64,000 nt of DNA from an uncultured Olsenella sp. (lineage in GTDB: Bacteria; Actinomycetota; Coriobacteriia; Coriobacteriales; Atopobiaceae), in NCBI GenBank assembly GCA_934660915.1, contig CAKUIF010000003.1:62001-126000 (forward strand), given 5' to 3'. Shown piece by piece: positions 50,501 through 60,664 of this stretch; the first letter of the stretch is position 1, and every line of letters begins with the position of its first letter. The notes below the pieces were generated by a model. It ran no database searches and was not told the origin of the DNA. It saw only the letters and a program-made list of their open reading frames with translations. The position numbers and the translations under genes are program-made.

Positions 50501-50523
50501 TTGTGTCTAGGGGTTGCGGCAGC

Positions 50524-51519
50524 CTAAGCGCACTTCTCCGCAAATGCCGCGGCGGGTGCCGTCGCGGGGGCCGTCGCGGGTGCCGTCACGGGTGCCGCCA
50601 CAGGCGCCGGCGCGGCCTCCGTCGTCTCCTCCCCGCGCTTGGAGAGCGCCATCAGGGCCATCATCGCGAGGATGAGCGCGAGGCCGACGAGGTCGAAGGC
50701 GGTGATTGGAGTGCCGAGCACGACGGCGCTCGCCGCGACCGCGGTGGCGGGCGTGAAGATCATGAGCAGGCTGCCCACCATAGGACCGGCCTCCTTGAGG
50801 CTCTGCATGACGAGGAAGTACCCGAGGATCGCGCCGAAGACCGTCGTTCCGGCGAACGCCGCCCAGCCCACGGCGTCGAGCGCGGGCGTCGCCGCCCAGG
50901 GCCGCGCGAAGGGAAGCAGGATGATGCCGCCCAGGAGCATGCCGACGGCGTTGACGGGCAGCGACCCGTGGCGCTCGAGCGCGCAGAGCGGCAGCGAGTT
51001 GTGCAGGAACGCGAGGACGCTGTCGAGCAGGCACCAGGCGAGGCCCGTGATGCCGACGACGAGTGAGGAGGGGTCTCCCTTGGTCGCGATGCACCAGACG
51101 CCGGCGAGCGCGAGCACAAGCCCCGCGGCCTCGGCGGGCCTGGGGCGGCGACGGGCGCGCAGGCAGGTGAAGGCCATCATGTACACGAGGTTGAGCTGCC
51201 CCATGAGCGACTCGGTCGCGGCGCTCGTGGTGTCGATGGCGACGACGTAGGTGACCTGGAGCGCGGCGATGCCGAAGATCGCGTAGAGGACCGTGCCCAC
51301 GAGCGCGCGGCGGTCCCGCAGCAGTGCGAGGAGGCTCTCTTTGTCCGACGCCGCGCAAACGGCCGTGAAGACCGCGCCGGCGGTGAGCACGCGCAGGCAG
51401 CCGAGCCAGGTCGGGGTAATCGCGTAGTTGCTCGTCATGAACGCCACGAGGACGTTTGAGATCCCCCAGAAAAACGCGCCGAGGACTCCCGCGACGATTC
51501 CCTTGGTCTTTGCCTGCAT
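50524..51519 (-). CDS. EamA/DMT-family transporter
   Basis: 331 residues with ten hydrophobic helices in two EamA repeats (about 5-145 and 150-290; GAFFWGISNVLVAFM, then ITGLAWCLLDSVLAFLHNSL). A C-terminal tail of APV/APA repeats (APVTAPATAPATAPAAA) extends about 35 residues, lies in the cytoplasm and is low complexity. The family exports amino acids or drugs. The LysR gene is transcribed divergently, a standard layout in which LysR controls the exporter. Start ATG 51519. Confidence 0.92.
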   Translation of the reverse strand: MQAKTKGIVAGVLGAFFWGISNVLVAFMTSNYAITPTWLGCLRVLTAGAVFTAVCAASDKESLLALLRDRRALVGTVLYAIFGIAALQVTYVVAIDTTSAATESLMGQLNLVYMMAFTCLRARRRPRPAEAAGLVLALAGVWCIATKGDPSSLVVGITGLAWCLLDSVLAFLHNSLPLCALERHGSLPVNAVGMLLGGIILLPFARPWAATPALDAVGWAAFAGTTVFGAILGYFLVMQSLKEAGPMVGSLLMIFTPATAVAASAVVLGTPITAFDLVGLALILAMMALMALSKRGEETTEAAPAPVAAPVTAPATAPATAPAAAFAEKCA

Positions 51520-51589
51520 GCGACCGGTCTCCCTACCTGTGTCCGTGTTTGCCTAAAAGATGAAACCACGCCGCCAATCAGAAGTACAA

Positions 51590-51606
51590 TTCATAGATAT
51601 AAAGAA
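51590..51606. promoter_or_regulatory. Candidate LysR box between EamA and LysR genes
   Basis: TTCATAGATATAAAGAA has the form TTC-N11-GAA (T-N11-A), the LysR-family binding pattern, in the 119-bp divergent gap. It is close to both starts, as expected for autoregulation and target control. Confidence 0.5.
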
Positions 51607-51638
51607 ACCCATAAGCGAAATTGATTGGTCGCAAGCCC

Positions 51639-52526
51639 ATGGAGCTCAGGAACATCAAAACCTTCGCCCGCATCGCCGAGGTGGGCAGCTTCACCCGCGT
51701 GGCGACGGAGCTCGGCTACACCCAGTCGGCCGTGACGATGCAGGTAAAGCAGCTCGAGCGCGAGCTCGGCTGCGTGTTGTTCGAGCGGCTCAGCCGAAGC
51801 GTCCGCCTGACGCCCGAGGGCGAGCGACTCCTGCCCGTGGCCAACCGGATGCTCCAGGCCGCAGACGAGGCCTCCCGCATCGCCCAGAAGCCGGGCGAGG
51901 TCTCCGGCACGCTGAGGATCGGCGTCTCGGACTCGCTGCTCGTGGGCGTGCTCGCCCCGGTGCTCTCCGAGCTCTCGCGCACCTACCCGCGCGTGTGCGC
52001 CTCGACCCACCAGCAGATGCCCGACGAGCAGTTCGCGATGCTGCGCCGCAACGACATCGACGTGCTGCTCCTGCTCGACGAGCGCATGGAGCGGCCCGAG
52101 TGGGTCAAGGTCTTCGAGGTCCCCGCCGAGGTCGGCTTTGTCGCCGCCGCGACCGATCCTTTGGCAAGAAGGACGAAGGTCCCGCTTGAGGAGGTGCTCT
52201 CGCGGCCCCTCTTTCTAACCGAGCGCGACGTCAGCTACCGCACGGGGCTCGACGAGCGGATCTGGGCGCGCGGCCTCGAGGCGACGCCGCGCGTCGAGTG
52301 CGGCAACACCGCGTTTCTCGCCGAGCTCGTGGAGGGCTGCGGCGGCGTGTCCTTCTTGCCGTCGTGTGCCGTGCGCGCGGCCGTCACTGCCGGCAGGCTT
52401 GCCCACGTGGACGTCGACCTCGAGCGGCTCGACCTGTGGCACCAGGCCATCGTCCGGAAGAACAAAGTGGTGACCCCGCAGATGCGGCTCTTCCTTGAAC
52501 TTGTCCAGCGCGAGCTGTGCAAGTAG
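51639..52526 (+). CDS. LysR-family transcriptional regulator
   Basis: 295 residues. The HTH lies at about 3-60 (ELRNIKTFARIAEVGSFTRV, TELGYTQSAVTMQVKQLERE, FERLSRSVRLTPEG). The effector domain spans about 90-290 with the usual GTLRIGVSDSL start. The regulated ligand is unknown; the divergent EamA exporter is the likely target. Start ATG 51639; no strong RBS is seen, but the first residues match the family start. Confidence 0.94.
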   Translation: MELRNIKTFARIAEVGSFTRVATELGYTQSAVTMQVKQLERELGCVLFERLSRSVRLTPEGERLLPVANRMLQAADEASRIAQKPGEVSGTLRIGVSDSLLVGVLAPVLSELSRTYPRVCASTHQQMPDEQFAMLRRNDIDVLLLLDERMERPEWVKVFEVPAEVGFVAAATDPLARRTKVPLEEVLSRPLFLTERDVSYRTGLDERIWARGLEATPRVECGNTAFLAELVEGCGGVSFLPSCAVRAAVTAGRLAHVDVDLERLDLWHQAIVRKNKVVTPQMRLFLELVQRELCK

Positions 52527-52562
52527 CGAGCGGCTGTTGCCTTCGCGTCCGCGCGCTCGGGT

Positions 52563-52628
52563 GCTCCCTCCTGTTTGTCCCATTTCGGGGTGGTTTTCCG
52601 GGCAAAAACGGGTCAAACAGGAGGGGGC
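52563..52628. repeat. Second copy of the CTCCCTCCTGTTT hairpin family
   Basis: Arms GCTCCCTCCTGTTT (52563-52576) and AAACAGGAGGGGGC (52615-52628) pair with one mismatch. The interior is related to that of 50430-50495 (shared CCCAT, AAACGGG). It lies after the LysR gene but lacks a T-run. Two copies within 2.1 kb suggest a dispersed element, not a chance hairpin. Confidence 0.88.
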
Positions 52629-52805
52629 TTGCTGGGGGGCGGACGGGCGGGCGCGCGGGCGCTTCTTGCAAGCGAGTTGTGCAAATAATCCGCAGGTTGG
52701 GCACTGTAGGTACCGTCCACCCGGTCGCTCGGGGGAAAGAAGCCCGTGGGCGCCGCGCATTGCTATCCTAAAGAGTCGCTAGTACACCAACCACAGGGGG
52801 ATGGC

Positions 52806-54125
52806 ATGGTAAAGACACTGGTGCTCGTGCGTCACGGAAAGACCGAGGACGTGAGCTCGACGGGAGACGACATCGACCGCAAGCTCACGCCGGCGGGTGT
52901 TCGCGCCCTCGAGGTCGCGTATCCCCGCACGTTCCAGCTTCTGGGCGAGGACCCGGAGGTCTCCATTTGGTGCAGCCCCGCGATTCGCGCGCTGCAGACC
53001 GCGGGCGTGGTGGCCGAGGCGGTCGACGCCTGCGGCATCGACGTGCACCAGTCCCTCTACGAGCAGGACATCGATGCGTTCCTGTCCGAGCTCACCGGCG
53101 TCGACGAGGACGTCGAGGCCCTCGCCGTGGTCGGCCACGTCCCCTTCATGGACCAGCTGACCAAGCGCCTGACCGGCTCAGACATCAAGTTCAACAAGGG
53201 CGCCGTCGCCTCCATCGCGATGCCCGACGGCCCCTCGGGCGAGGGCTCGCTGCGCTGGTACGTGGCAGGCCCCGACTCTGTTTCTTGGGACGCGATGGCC
53301 GAGGTGGACAACCAGGTCGAGCTGATGGCGGCCGAGCTCGCAGACGCCTGCGACGCCTTCCTCGCCGACCCCAGCGACATCGAGGCGCTGCGCGTGTTCC
53401 GCATCCGCCTGCGCCGCCTGCGCTCTCTCATCCAGTTCCTCGCGCCCTGGCAGTCAAAGAAGCAGGGTCACCGCACCTCCGACGACCTGCGCGCCCTTCT
53501 TGACGCGACCTCGCCGCTGCGCGAGATCGACATCCTGTCCGACGCCGTGGCGGGGCTCGTCGACTCCGGCGAGCTCGGCGTGAACTGCCTGCTGCCCGTG
53601 GCCTGCGCCAAGGAGCGCCAGCTCGAGCTCGAGAGCGTGCTCACCCTCATGCGCAAGCGCCACGTGCGCCGTCGCCTGCACAACATCGCCGACGAGTGCC
53701 CGAGCATCAAGTGGAAGAGCCGCGTGCTCGACGCGGGCCTTTTTGCCGCTGATTTCCAGAAGCACTTCGACGAGGAGCTCGAGACGCTCGACAGCGTGCT
53801 GTTCGGCCTCGATCTGCGCGATCCCGAGTCCATCCACGTGGCGCGACGCGACGCGAAGGAGATCCACTTCGTGGCCCGCGCCCTGGGAGCGGTCCTCGGT
53901 GAGGAGCGCGCGTCGGCGAGCGAGTACATGAACAGCATCCAAGGCGAGCTCGGCGCCCTCGGCGACGCTTATCGCAACGAGCGCCTGGCCAACGAGTACT
54001 CCAAGAGCCCGCGCTTCCGCGGCGTGCGCGCCGACCTGGGCGTTGTCGCCCGCGACCAGGCTGAGGTCGCGAGCGCGATCCTGGCCGGATCGACCTTCTC
54101 GGCCCGCATGCGCGCCGCCGACTAG
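52806..54125 (+). CDS. SixA-like histidine phosphatase fused to CHAD domain
   Basis: 439 residues. The N-terminal histidine phosphatase (about 1-160) has LVRHGKTED, CSPAIRALQTA and a conserved VVGHVPFMDQL. The CHAD domain (about 195-420) has repeated basic helices, RVFRIRLRRLRSLIQFL, LREIDILSD and HVARRDAKEIHFVARALG, that bind polyphosphate. SixA-type enzymes remove phosphate from phosphohistidine. The fusion suggests a polyphosphate-responsive or polyphosphate-anchored phosphatase. ATG 52806 is preferred over 52801; fumC follows after 115 bp. Confidence 0.9.
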   Translation: MVKTLVLVRHGKTEDVSSTGDDIDRKLTPAGVRALEVAYPRTFQLLGEDPEVSIWCSPAIRALQTAGVVAEAVDACGIDVHQSLYEQDIDAFLSELTGVDEDVEALAVVGHVPFMDQLTKRLTGSDIKFNKGAVASIAMPDGPSGEGSLRWYVAGPDSVSWDAMAEVDNQVELMAAELADACDAFLADPSDIEALRVFRIRLRRLRSLIQFLAPWQSKKQGHRTSDDLRALLDATSPLREIDILSDAVAGLVDSGELGVNCLLPVACAKERQLELESVLTLMRKRHVRRRLHNIADECPSIKWKSRVLDAGLFAADFQKHFDEELETLDSVLFGLDLRDPESIHVARRDAKEIHFVARALGAVLGEERASASEYMNSIQGELGALGDAYRNERLANEYSKSPRFRGVRADLGVVARDQAEVASAILAGSTFSARMRAAD

Positions 54126-54240
54126 CGCGGCCCCAAGCCAATTGACATTTGGCGTCAGACGCAGGATTCTCGGTGCAAACATGAGAAGATGGCGTTTGGC
54201 GCCGTTTTTTCGTATGAGCCCAAAGACTAAGGAGAGGCCG

Positions 54241-55635
<1,395 letters not shown>

Positions 55636-55663
55636 GCGCCCGCGTCTGGGGTGCCGCCTCGAC

Positions 55664-55725
55664 AAAAAAGCCCCGTCCGCCTCCTGCCGCCGGGTTGTCC
55701 GGGCAGGCGTGAACGGGGCTTCTTG
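55664..55725. terminator. Bidirectional terminator between fumC and FKBP gene
   Basis: Stem AAGCCCCGT / ACGGGGCTT plus CGCCT / AGGCG (55668-55682 with 55705-55721). TTCTTG follows on the plus strand and TTTTTTG on the minus strand. A GGCAAGAAG motif overlaps the right flank (55719). Confidence 0.85.
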
Positions 55726-55758
55726 CCACGTTGGAAAGATACGGCGCGGGCAGGCCGC

Positions 55759-56187
55759 CTACTCGGCGACCTCGAGCAGCTCGATGTTGAAGTTGAGGTC
55801 CTTGCCGGCCATCTCGTGGTTCATGTCGAAGGTGATGTTGCCGTCCTCGACCTTGGCCACGGTGGCGGGGAAGGGCTGGCCGCTGGGGGAGGCGAGCATG
55901 ACCTTGTCGCCGGCGCTGAGGTTCTCGGCGCCGGGGAGCATGCTCACGGGGACGGTCTGCATGAGGTCGTCGCGGCGCTCGCCGTAGGCCTCGGCGGCGG
56001 GGATGTGGACGTCGACGACCTGGCCGACCTCCATGTCCTTGACGGCGGCGTCAAAGCCGCGGATCATCTGGCCGGCCATGCAGGTGAACTCAAGCGGCTC
56101 GTTGCGGTCGCGGCTGGAGTCGAACTTCGTGCCGTCGTCCAGGGTGCCGACGTAGTGGACCTTGACCTTCTTGCCCTCGTTGCTCAT
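55759..56187 (-). CDS. SlyD-like FKBP-type peptidyl-prolyl isomerase
   Basis: 142 residues. The FKBP core reads KVKVHYVGTLDDGTKFDSS at the start and MIRGFDAAVKDMEVGQ. The insert-in-flap domain covers about 65-120 (AAEAYGERRDDLMQTVP). It ends in IELLEVAE with no His-rich metal tail, unlike E. coli SlyD. It speeds proline isomerisation during folding. ATG 56187 follows AGGAGCT. Confidence 0.93.
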   Translation of the reverse strand: MSNEGKKVKVHYVGTLDDGTKFDSSRDRNEPLEFTCMAGQMIRGFDAAVKDMEVGQVVDVHIPAAEAYGERRDDLMQTVPVSMLPGAENLSAGDKVMLASPSGQPFPATVAKVEDGNITFDMNHEMAGKDLNFNIELLEVAE

Positions 56188-56327
56188 GGAAAGCTCCTTG
56201 TGCTCGGTGTGTTCATACAGGCTCGCAGTATACCCGAGTCTTGCGGGGGCTGTCGGGGGCTCTTCGCTGTCGGCTGAGAGCGAATACCTCGTCTAACTTT
56301 ATTTCGCCTTGGGGTAGGATGGAAAAG

Positions 56328-56346
56328 TTAACTTAGGCTGTCTGAT
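56328..56346 (+). promoter_or_regulatory. Candidate DtxR/IdeR-like iron box at the ABC operon promoter
   Basis: TTAACTTAGGCTGTCTGAT matches 13 of 19 positions of the IdeR/DtxR consensus TTAGGTTAGGCTAACCTAA. It lies just downstream of a TAGGAT box (56315-56320), over the expected start. Weak; repression of a metal-linked ABC operon is an inference. Confidence 0.3.
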
Positions 56347-56388
56347 GACGCGGGGTCGCGGCCCCGCGCGGATTCGGAGCGCGTAACC

Positions 56389-58155
56389 ATGATGGATAAA
56401 AGGCTCTTGGCGCTGGTGCCCGAGGCCCTGCGCCATGTGCTGGCCACGGTCGTGTGGCAGTGGGTGGGGCTTTTGGGCAACGCCGCGGTGGTGTGGGTCA
56501 TCGCCCGCGCGCTCGCGGCGCTGGCTGTCGGCGGGACGGTCCCCGCGTCGGCGCTGAACGTGCTCTCCTGCGGAATCGCGGCGCGGGCCATCTCCGCGCG
56601 CCTCTCGGCCCGCGAGAGCTTCATCGCCTCCCAGGGCGTGAAGAAGACCCTGCGCCGCCGCATCTACGAGAAGCTCCTCGCGCTCGGCCCCGACTACGTG
56701 GAGGCGGTGCCGACGGCCGAGGTCGTGCAGCTCTCGGTCGAGGGCTGCGAGCAGCTGGAGACCTACTTCGGGCAGTACCTGCCGCAGCTCTTCTACGCGG
56801 TGCTCGCGCCCGTCACGCTCTTCTTTATGGTCGCGCCCGTGTGCCTGCCCGCCGCGGTCGTGCTGCTTTTGTGCGTGCCTCTCATCCCCGTGACCATCGT
56901 CGCCGTCCAGAAGGTGGCCAAGCGCATCCTCGGCGACTACTGGGACCAGTACGCCGAGCTCGGCGACAGCTTCCTCGAGAACCTCCAGGGCCTGACGACG
57001 CTCAAGATCTACCAGGCCGACGCAGCGCGCCACGAGGCCATGAACGCCGAGGCCGAGCGGTTCCGCGTCGTCACGATGAAGGTCCTCTCGATGCAGCTCA
57101 ACTCCATCATCGTCATGGACATCGTCGCGCTCGGCGGCGCCGTGGCCGGCATGGCCGTGGCGCTCGCCTTCGCGGCGGCCGGCGCGGTCGATTTGTTCGG
57201 CTGCCTCTTCATCATCCTCATCTCGGCGGACTTCTTTCTTCCCATGCGCCAGCTGGGCTCGTACTTCCACGTGGCAATGAACGGCATCGCCGCGAGCGAG
57301 AAGATCTTCCGCCTGTTCGGCCTGCCCGACCCCGCGCCGCGGCCGCTGCTCCCCGAGCGCGGCGACCACTTCTTGATGGGCCGCGTGAGCTTTTCCTACG
57401 AAGAAGGGCGCCTCGTCCTCGACAAGGTGGACATCGACGTGCCGTCGGTGGGGCTCACCGCCATCGTGGGCGAGTCGGGCAGCGGCAAGTCCACGGTCGC
57501 GGCCCTTCTTTCCGGGCGCTACGACGGCTACGAGGGCAATGTCTTCCTCGGCGGCAAACAGGTGCGCGACATCGACCGCGCCGCGCTCGCCCGCTACGTG
57601 ACCGTCGTCGGGCTGCAGGCGCGCCTCTTTGCCGGCACCGTCGCGGACAATCTCCGCATGGCGGCGCCCGACGCGACCGACGAGGAGCTGTGGCAGGCGC
57701 TCGAGCTCGCGCGCCTCGCGGACTTCCTGCGCGAGCAGGACGGCCTGGCCACAAGGCTTGCGGAGAACGCTGCCAACCTCTCGGGCGGCCAGCGGCAGCG
57801 CCTGAGCCTTGCGCGCGCCATCCTGCACAACAGCCCCGTCTACATCTTTGACGAGGCCACGAGCAACGTGGACGTCGAGTCCGAGCAAGACATCATGGAC
57901 GCCATCTGCGGCCTTGCGCGGTACAAGGCCGTCGTCGTGATCTCGCACCGCCTGGTCAACGCCGTGCCTGCCCGCCGCATCTACGTCCTCGACCACGGCG
58001 TGCTCGCCGGCGCGGGCACGCACGAGGAGCTCCTGGCCGGATGCGCGGTCTACGGCGCGCTGTGGAACGCGCAGACCGAGCTCGAGAGGCTCTCGGCGGG
58101 CGGTGCCGCCATGGATGCCGTCGCCGATGTGGAAGGGGTGGACGCCGATGAGTAA
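56389..58155 (+). CDS. CydD-like ABC exporter half-transporter
   Basis: 588 residues: transmembrane domain about 15-310 with six helices, then an ABC domain. Walker A GESGSGKSTVAALL at about 365, signature LSGGQRQRLSLARAIL, Walker B VYIFDEATSN and H-loop VISHRL. CydDC-like partner genes export cysteine or glutathione and carry haem; similar pairs in actinobacteria serve iron-siderophores. The weak iron box upstream and the YgbA-like gene at the end of the operon favour a haem, iron or nitric-oxide link. ATG 56389. The stop overlaps the next start by 8 bp. Confidence 0.9.
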   Translation: MMDKRLLALVPEALRHVLATVVWQWVGLLGNAAVVWVIARALAALAVGGTVPASALNVLSCGIAARAISARLSARESFIASQGVKKTLRRRIYEKLLALGPDYVEAVPTAEVVQLSVEGCEQLETYFGQYLPQLFYAVLAPVTLFFMVAPVCLPAAVVLLLCVPLIPVTIVAVQKVAKRILGDYWDQYAELGDSFLENLQGLTTLKIYQADAARHEAMNAEAERFRVVTMKVLSMQLNSIIVMDIVALGGAVAGMAVALAFAAAGAVDLFGCLFIILISADFFLPMRQLGSYFHVAMNGIAASEKIFRLFGLPDPAPRPLLPERGDHFLMGRVSFSYEEGRLVLDKVDIDVPSVGLTAIVGESGSGKSTVAALLSGRYDGYEGNVFLGGKQVRDIDRAALARYVTVVGLQARLFAGTVADNLRMAAPDATDEELWQALELARLADFLREQDGLATRLAENAANLSGGQRQRLSLARAILHNSPVYIFDEATSNVDVESEQDIMDAICGLARYKAVVVISHRLVNAVPARRIYVLDHGVLAGAGTHEELLAGCAVYGALWNAQTELERLSAGGAAMDAVADVEGVDADE

Positions 58156-59833
58156 CAGCGCAAAGAAGCCCATGGGCAACGCCCGGGTTATGTGGAGGAT
58201 GCTGGGGCTCGCCAAGCCGCTCGCGGGTTGGATGGTCATCGCCGTCGCCTGCGGCGTCGCGGGGTTCTGCTGTGCCACGGGCATCCCCGTCCTCGCGGCC
58301 GCAGCGGCGCTCGCCGTCGGCGGCGCGGCGCCGGCGATGTTGCCGCTCGCGGGCGTGGTGGCCATTCTTGCCGCGATGGCGGTCGCCCGCGGCGTGCTGC
58401 ACTTCATCGAGCAGCGCTGCAACCACTACATCGCGTTCAGGCTGCTCGCCCACGTGCGCGACCTGGTGTTCAGCGCCCTGCGGCGCCTGACCCCGGCAAA
58501 GCTCGCGGGCGCCGACCGCGGCGACCTCGTATCGACCGTGACGGCCGACGTCGAGCTGCTCGAGGTCTTCTACGCCCACACCATCAGCCCCATCTGCATC
58601 GCCGTGCTCATGGCGTGCGCCATGGGGGCGTTTCTGGACTCCGTTGCCGGCGCGCTGCCGGCGGCCCTCGCGCTCGGGTCGTATGCCGTGGTGGGCGTGC
58701 TCGTCCCGGTGCTCGTCTCGCGTTCGTCGGGGGAGGGCGGCCAGCGCAGCCGCGACCTCGCGGGCTCGCTCTCGAGCTTCGTCCTCGAGGGGCTGCGCGG
58801 CTTGGACGAGGTCCTGCAGTACGGCGCCGGCAGCCGTCGCCTGGCCGAGCTCGACGAGCGCAGCGACGAGCTGATCGCCGCGCAGCGCGTGCTCCGCGAC
58901 CGCGCCGCGCAGGGCCAGGCCGCGACCACGGGCCTCATCATGGTCCTGAGCTGCCTGCAGATGATCCTGTGCATCGACCTTGCCGCCACAGGCGCCGTCA
59001 CCGCCGAGGGCGCCGTCCTGGCCACGGTGGCCACGTTCAGCTCCTTCGGGCCCTTCGTCGCCCTGGCCAACCTCGGCTCCACGCTGCAGGGGACGCTCGC
59101 GGCGGGCCGTCGCGTCATCGCGATCCTGGACGAGGAGCCTCAGGTGGCCGAGGTGCCCGACGGCGAGGGGTCTCACCCGGGCTTTGACGGCGCGGCCGCC
59201 GAGCGCGTGGGCTTCTCCTACGGCGAGGAGCGCATTCTCGACGACGTGAGCGTCACGGTCGAGCCCGGCCAGATCGTGGGCATCCAGGGCCGCTCCGGCT
59301 CGGGCAAGTCCACGCTGTGTCGTCTGCTCATGCGCTTTTGGGACGTCGACGAGGGCCGTGTGACGCTCTCCGGCGAGGACGTGCGCGGCGTGGCGACGAG
59401 CGCGCTGCGCGACGCCGAGGCGTTCGTGGAGCAGGACACCTACCTCTTCCACGACAGCATTCGCGACAATCTGCTCGTGGCAAAGCCCGACGCCACCGAC
59501 GAGGAGCTCGTGGCGGCGTGCCGCGCGGCGAGCGTCCACGACTTCATCGAGAGCCTGCCGCACGGCTACGACACGATGGTCGGCGAGCTCGGCGAGACGC
59601 TCTCGGGCGGCGAGCGCCAGCGCCTCGGCCTTGCCCGTGCCTTCCTCCACGACGCGCCGCTGCTTCTGCTCGACGAGCCCACGAGCAACCTCGACTCGCT
59701 CAACGAGGGGCAAATCCTGCGCACCTTGACCGAGCAGCGCGGTCAGCGCGCCGTCGTGCTCATCAGTCACCGCCCATCCACCATGGCCATCGCCGACAAG
59801 ACCTACGCGATGGACAGCGGCCGCGTGAACTAG
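58148..59833 (+). CDS. CydC-like ABC exporter half-transporter
   Basis: 561 residues: six-helix domain then an ABC domain. Walker A GRSGSGKSTLCRLL at about 378, signature LSGGERQRLGLARAFL, Walker B LLLLDEPTSNLD and ISHRPSTM. The gene overlaps the upstream half-transporter by 8 bp and is followed after 7 bp by the YgbA-like gene, so they are one operon. The two halves are presumed to form a heterodimer. Substrate not determined. Confidence 0.9.
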   Translation: MSNSAKKPMGNARVMWRMLGLAKPLAGWMVIAVACGVAGFCCATGIPVLAAAAALAVGGAAPAMLPLAGVVAILAAMAVARGVLHFIEQRCNHYIAFRLLAHVRDLVFSALRRLTPAKLAGADRGDLVSTVTADVELLEVFYAHTISPICIAVLMACAMGAFLDSVAGALPAALALGSYAVVGVLVPVLVSRSSGEGGQRSRDLAGSLSSFVLEGLRGLDEVLQYGAGSRRLAELDERSDELIAAQRVLRDRAAQGQAATTGLIMVLSCLQMILCIDLAATGAVTAEGAVLATVATFSSFGPFVALANLGSTLQGTLAAGRRVIAILDEEPQVAEVPDGEGSHPGFDGAAAERVGFSYGEERILDDVSVTVEPGQIVGIQGRSGSGKSTLCRLLMRFWDVDEGRVTLSGEDVRGVATSALRDAEAFVEQDTYLFHDSIRDNLLVAKPDATDEELVAACRAASVHDFIESLPHGYDTMVGELGETLSGGERQRLGLARAFLHDAPLLLLDEPTSNLDSLNEGQILRTLTEQRGQRAVVLISHRPSTMAIADKTYAMDSGRVN

Positions 59834-59840
59834 GGGTCCC

Positions 59841-60188
59841 ATGCCCAAGAAACTCACTCCCGAGGCCGTCGAGGCCAAGCGCGACCGGGAGCGCGCGGTC
59901 GTCACACAGATGATCGCCACGTACTGCCATGGAAACCACGGCACGCGCCGCGGCGAGCTCTGCCGCGACTGCGCGGCGCTGACCGACTACGCCGAGACGC
60001 GCATAGGCCGCTGCCCCTTCATGGCAACAAAGACCTTCTGCTCCCAGTGCCGCGTGCACTGCTACGCGCCCGCCAAGCGCGCCGCCATCAAGGACGTCAT
60101 GCGCTACGCCGGCCCGCGCATGTTGCTCCGCCATCCCGTGATGACCATCCACCACGGCCTCGACACCCTCCGCGCGAAGCGGGGATAA
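59841..60188 (+). CDS. YgbA-like nitrous oxide-stimulated-promoter family protein
   Basis: 115 residues. Conserved ATYCHGNHGTRRGELCRDC, ALTDYAETRIGRCPF and TKTFCSQCRVHCYAPA with seven cysteines (CxxC and CxxxC spacing) would bind a metal or iron-sulfur cluster. A HGLDTLRAKR tail ends it. E. coli YgbA helps recovery from nitric oxide stress through iron-linked functions. Third gene of the ABC operon here, 7 bp after the second half-transporter, so its job is probably iron or NO handling. Confidence 0.86.
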   Translation: MPKKLTPEAVEAKRDRERAVVTQMIATYCHGNHGTRRGELCRDCAALTDYAETRIGRCPFMATKTFCSQCRVHCYAPAKRAAIKDVMRYAGPRMLLRHPVMTIHHGLDTLRAKRG

Positions 60189-60203
60189 GCAGACAGTTTG
60201 TTT

Positions 60204-60258
60204 CTTTGCAAATAACGTACTCACGGGTAAGCTACTCACGAGTACGCTATTTGCAAAG
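60204..60258. repeat. 19-bp inverted repeat at the edge of an ATPase pseudogene
   Basis: CTTTGCAAATAACGTACTC (60204-60222) and GAGTACGCTATTTGCAAAG (60240-60258) pair with one mismatch. TACTCACG is repeated inside. It ends exactly where the pseudogene sequence begins, so it may be the old operator of that gene or the end of a lost element. Confidence 0.85.
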
Positions 60259-60259
60259 G

Positions 60260-60587
60260 AGTGGCTTTCTCTTTGAGGAGCCGTTGATGCTCCTTCGCCA
60301 GGAGGTCCGTGAGCCTGCTCTCTATAACTCAGTCCTCGACGCTATCGGTGCGGGCAACACGACGCCCCAGCGGATTGCCGAGCATTCGGGGGTCAACCCA
60401 AATTCCGTCGCAAAATATCTGAAGTCGCTCGTGGCTCTAGGGATTGTAGAGAGGGACGCCCCGTTCGGCGAAAACGCGAGGACATCCAGGAAGGCTATTT
60501 ACCAAGAACCGTTTGAGCGATTCGGCAACGGGGGAACTTGGGGTAAAAGGCATCAAGACCGTATACGCGGAGGACCTCTACGTTTAG
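60260..60587 (+). pseudogene. Remnant of AAA/DUF234-type ATPase gene
   Basis: The frame from 60260 reads LFEEPLMLLRQEVREPALYN, then an HTH-like part (GNTTPQRIAEHSGVNPNSV, AKYLKSLVALGIVERDAPFG) ending RKAIYQ near 60510. This resembles the winged-helix end of ARCHAEAL-type/DUF234 ATPases. From 60525 the matching tail continues in another frame (KGIKTVYAEDLYV then TAG 60585). Walker motifs and the N-terminal ATPase are missing. It is thus 5' truncated with an internal deletion or frameshift. ATG 60287 would give a short peptide, but it is unlikely to be functional. Confidence 0.75.
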
Positions 60588-60664
60588 CGCATGGGGCCGC
60601 GTTAAACTGGAAAACCGGTCCGCATGCCATTGTGCGGCGGTGAGTCACAAGAGGGGAGCGCGGC

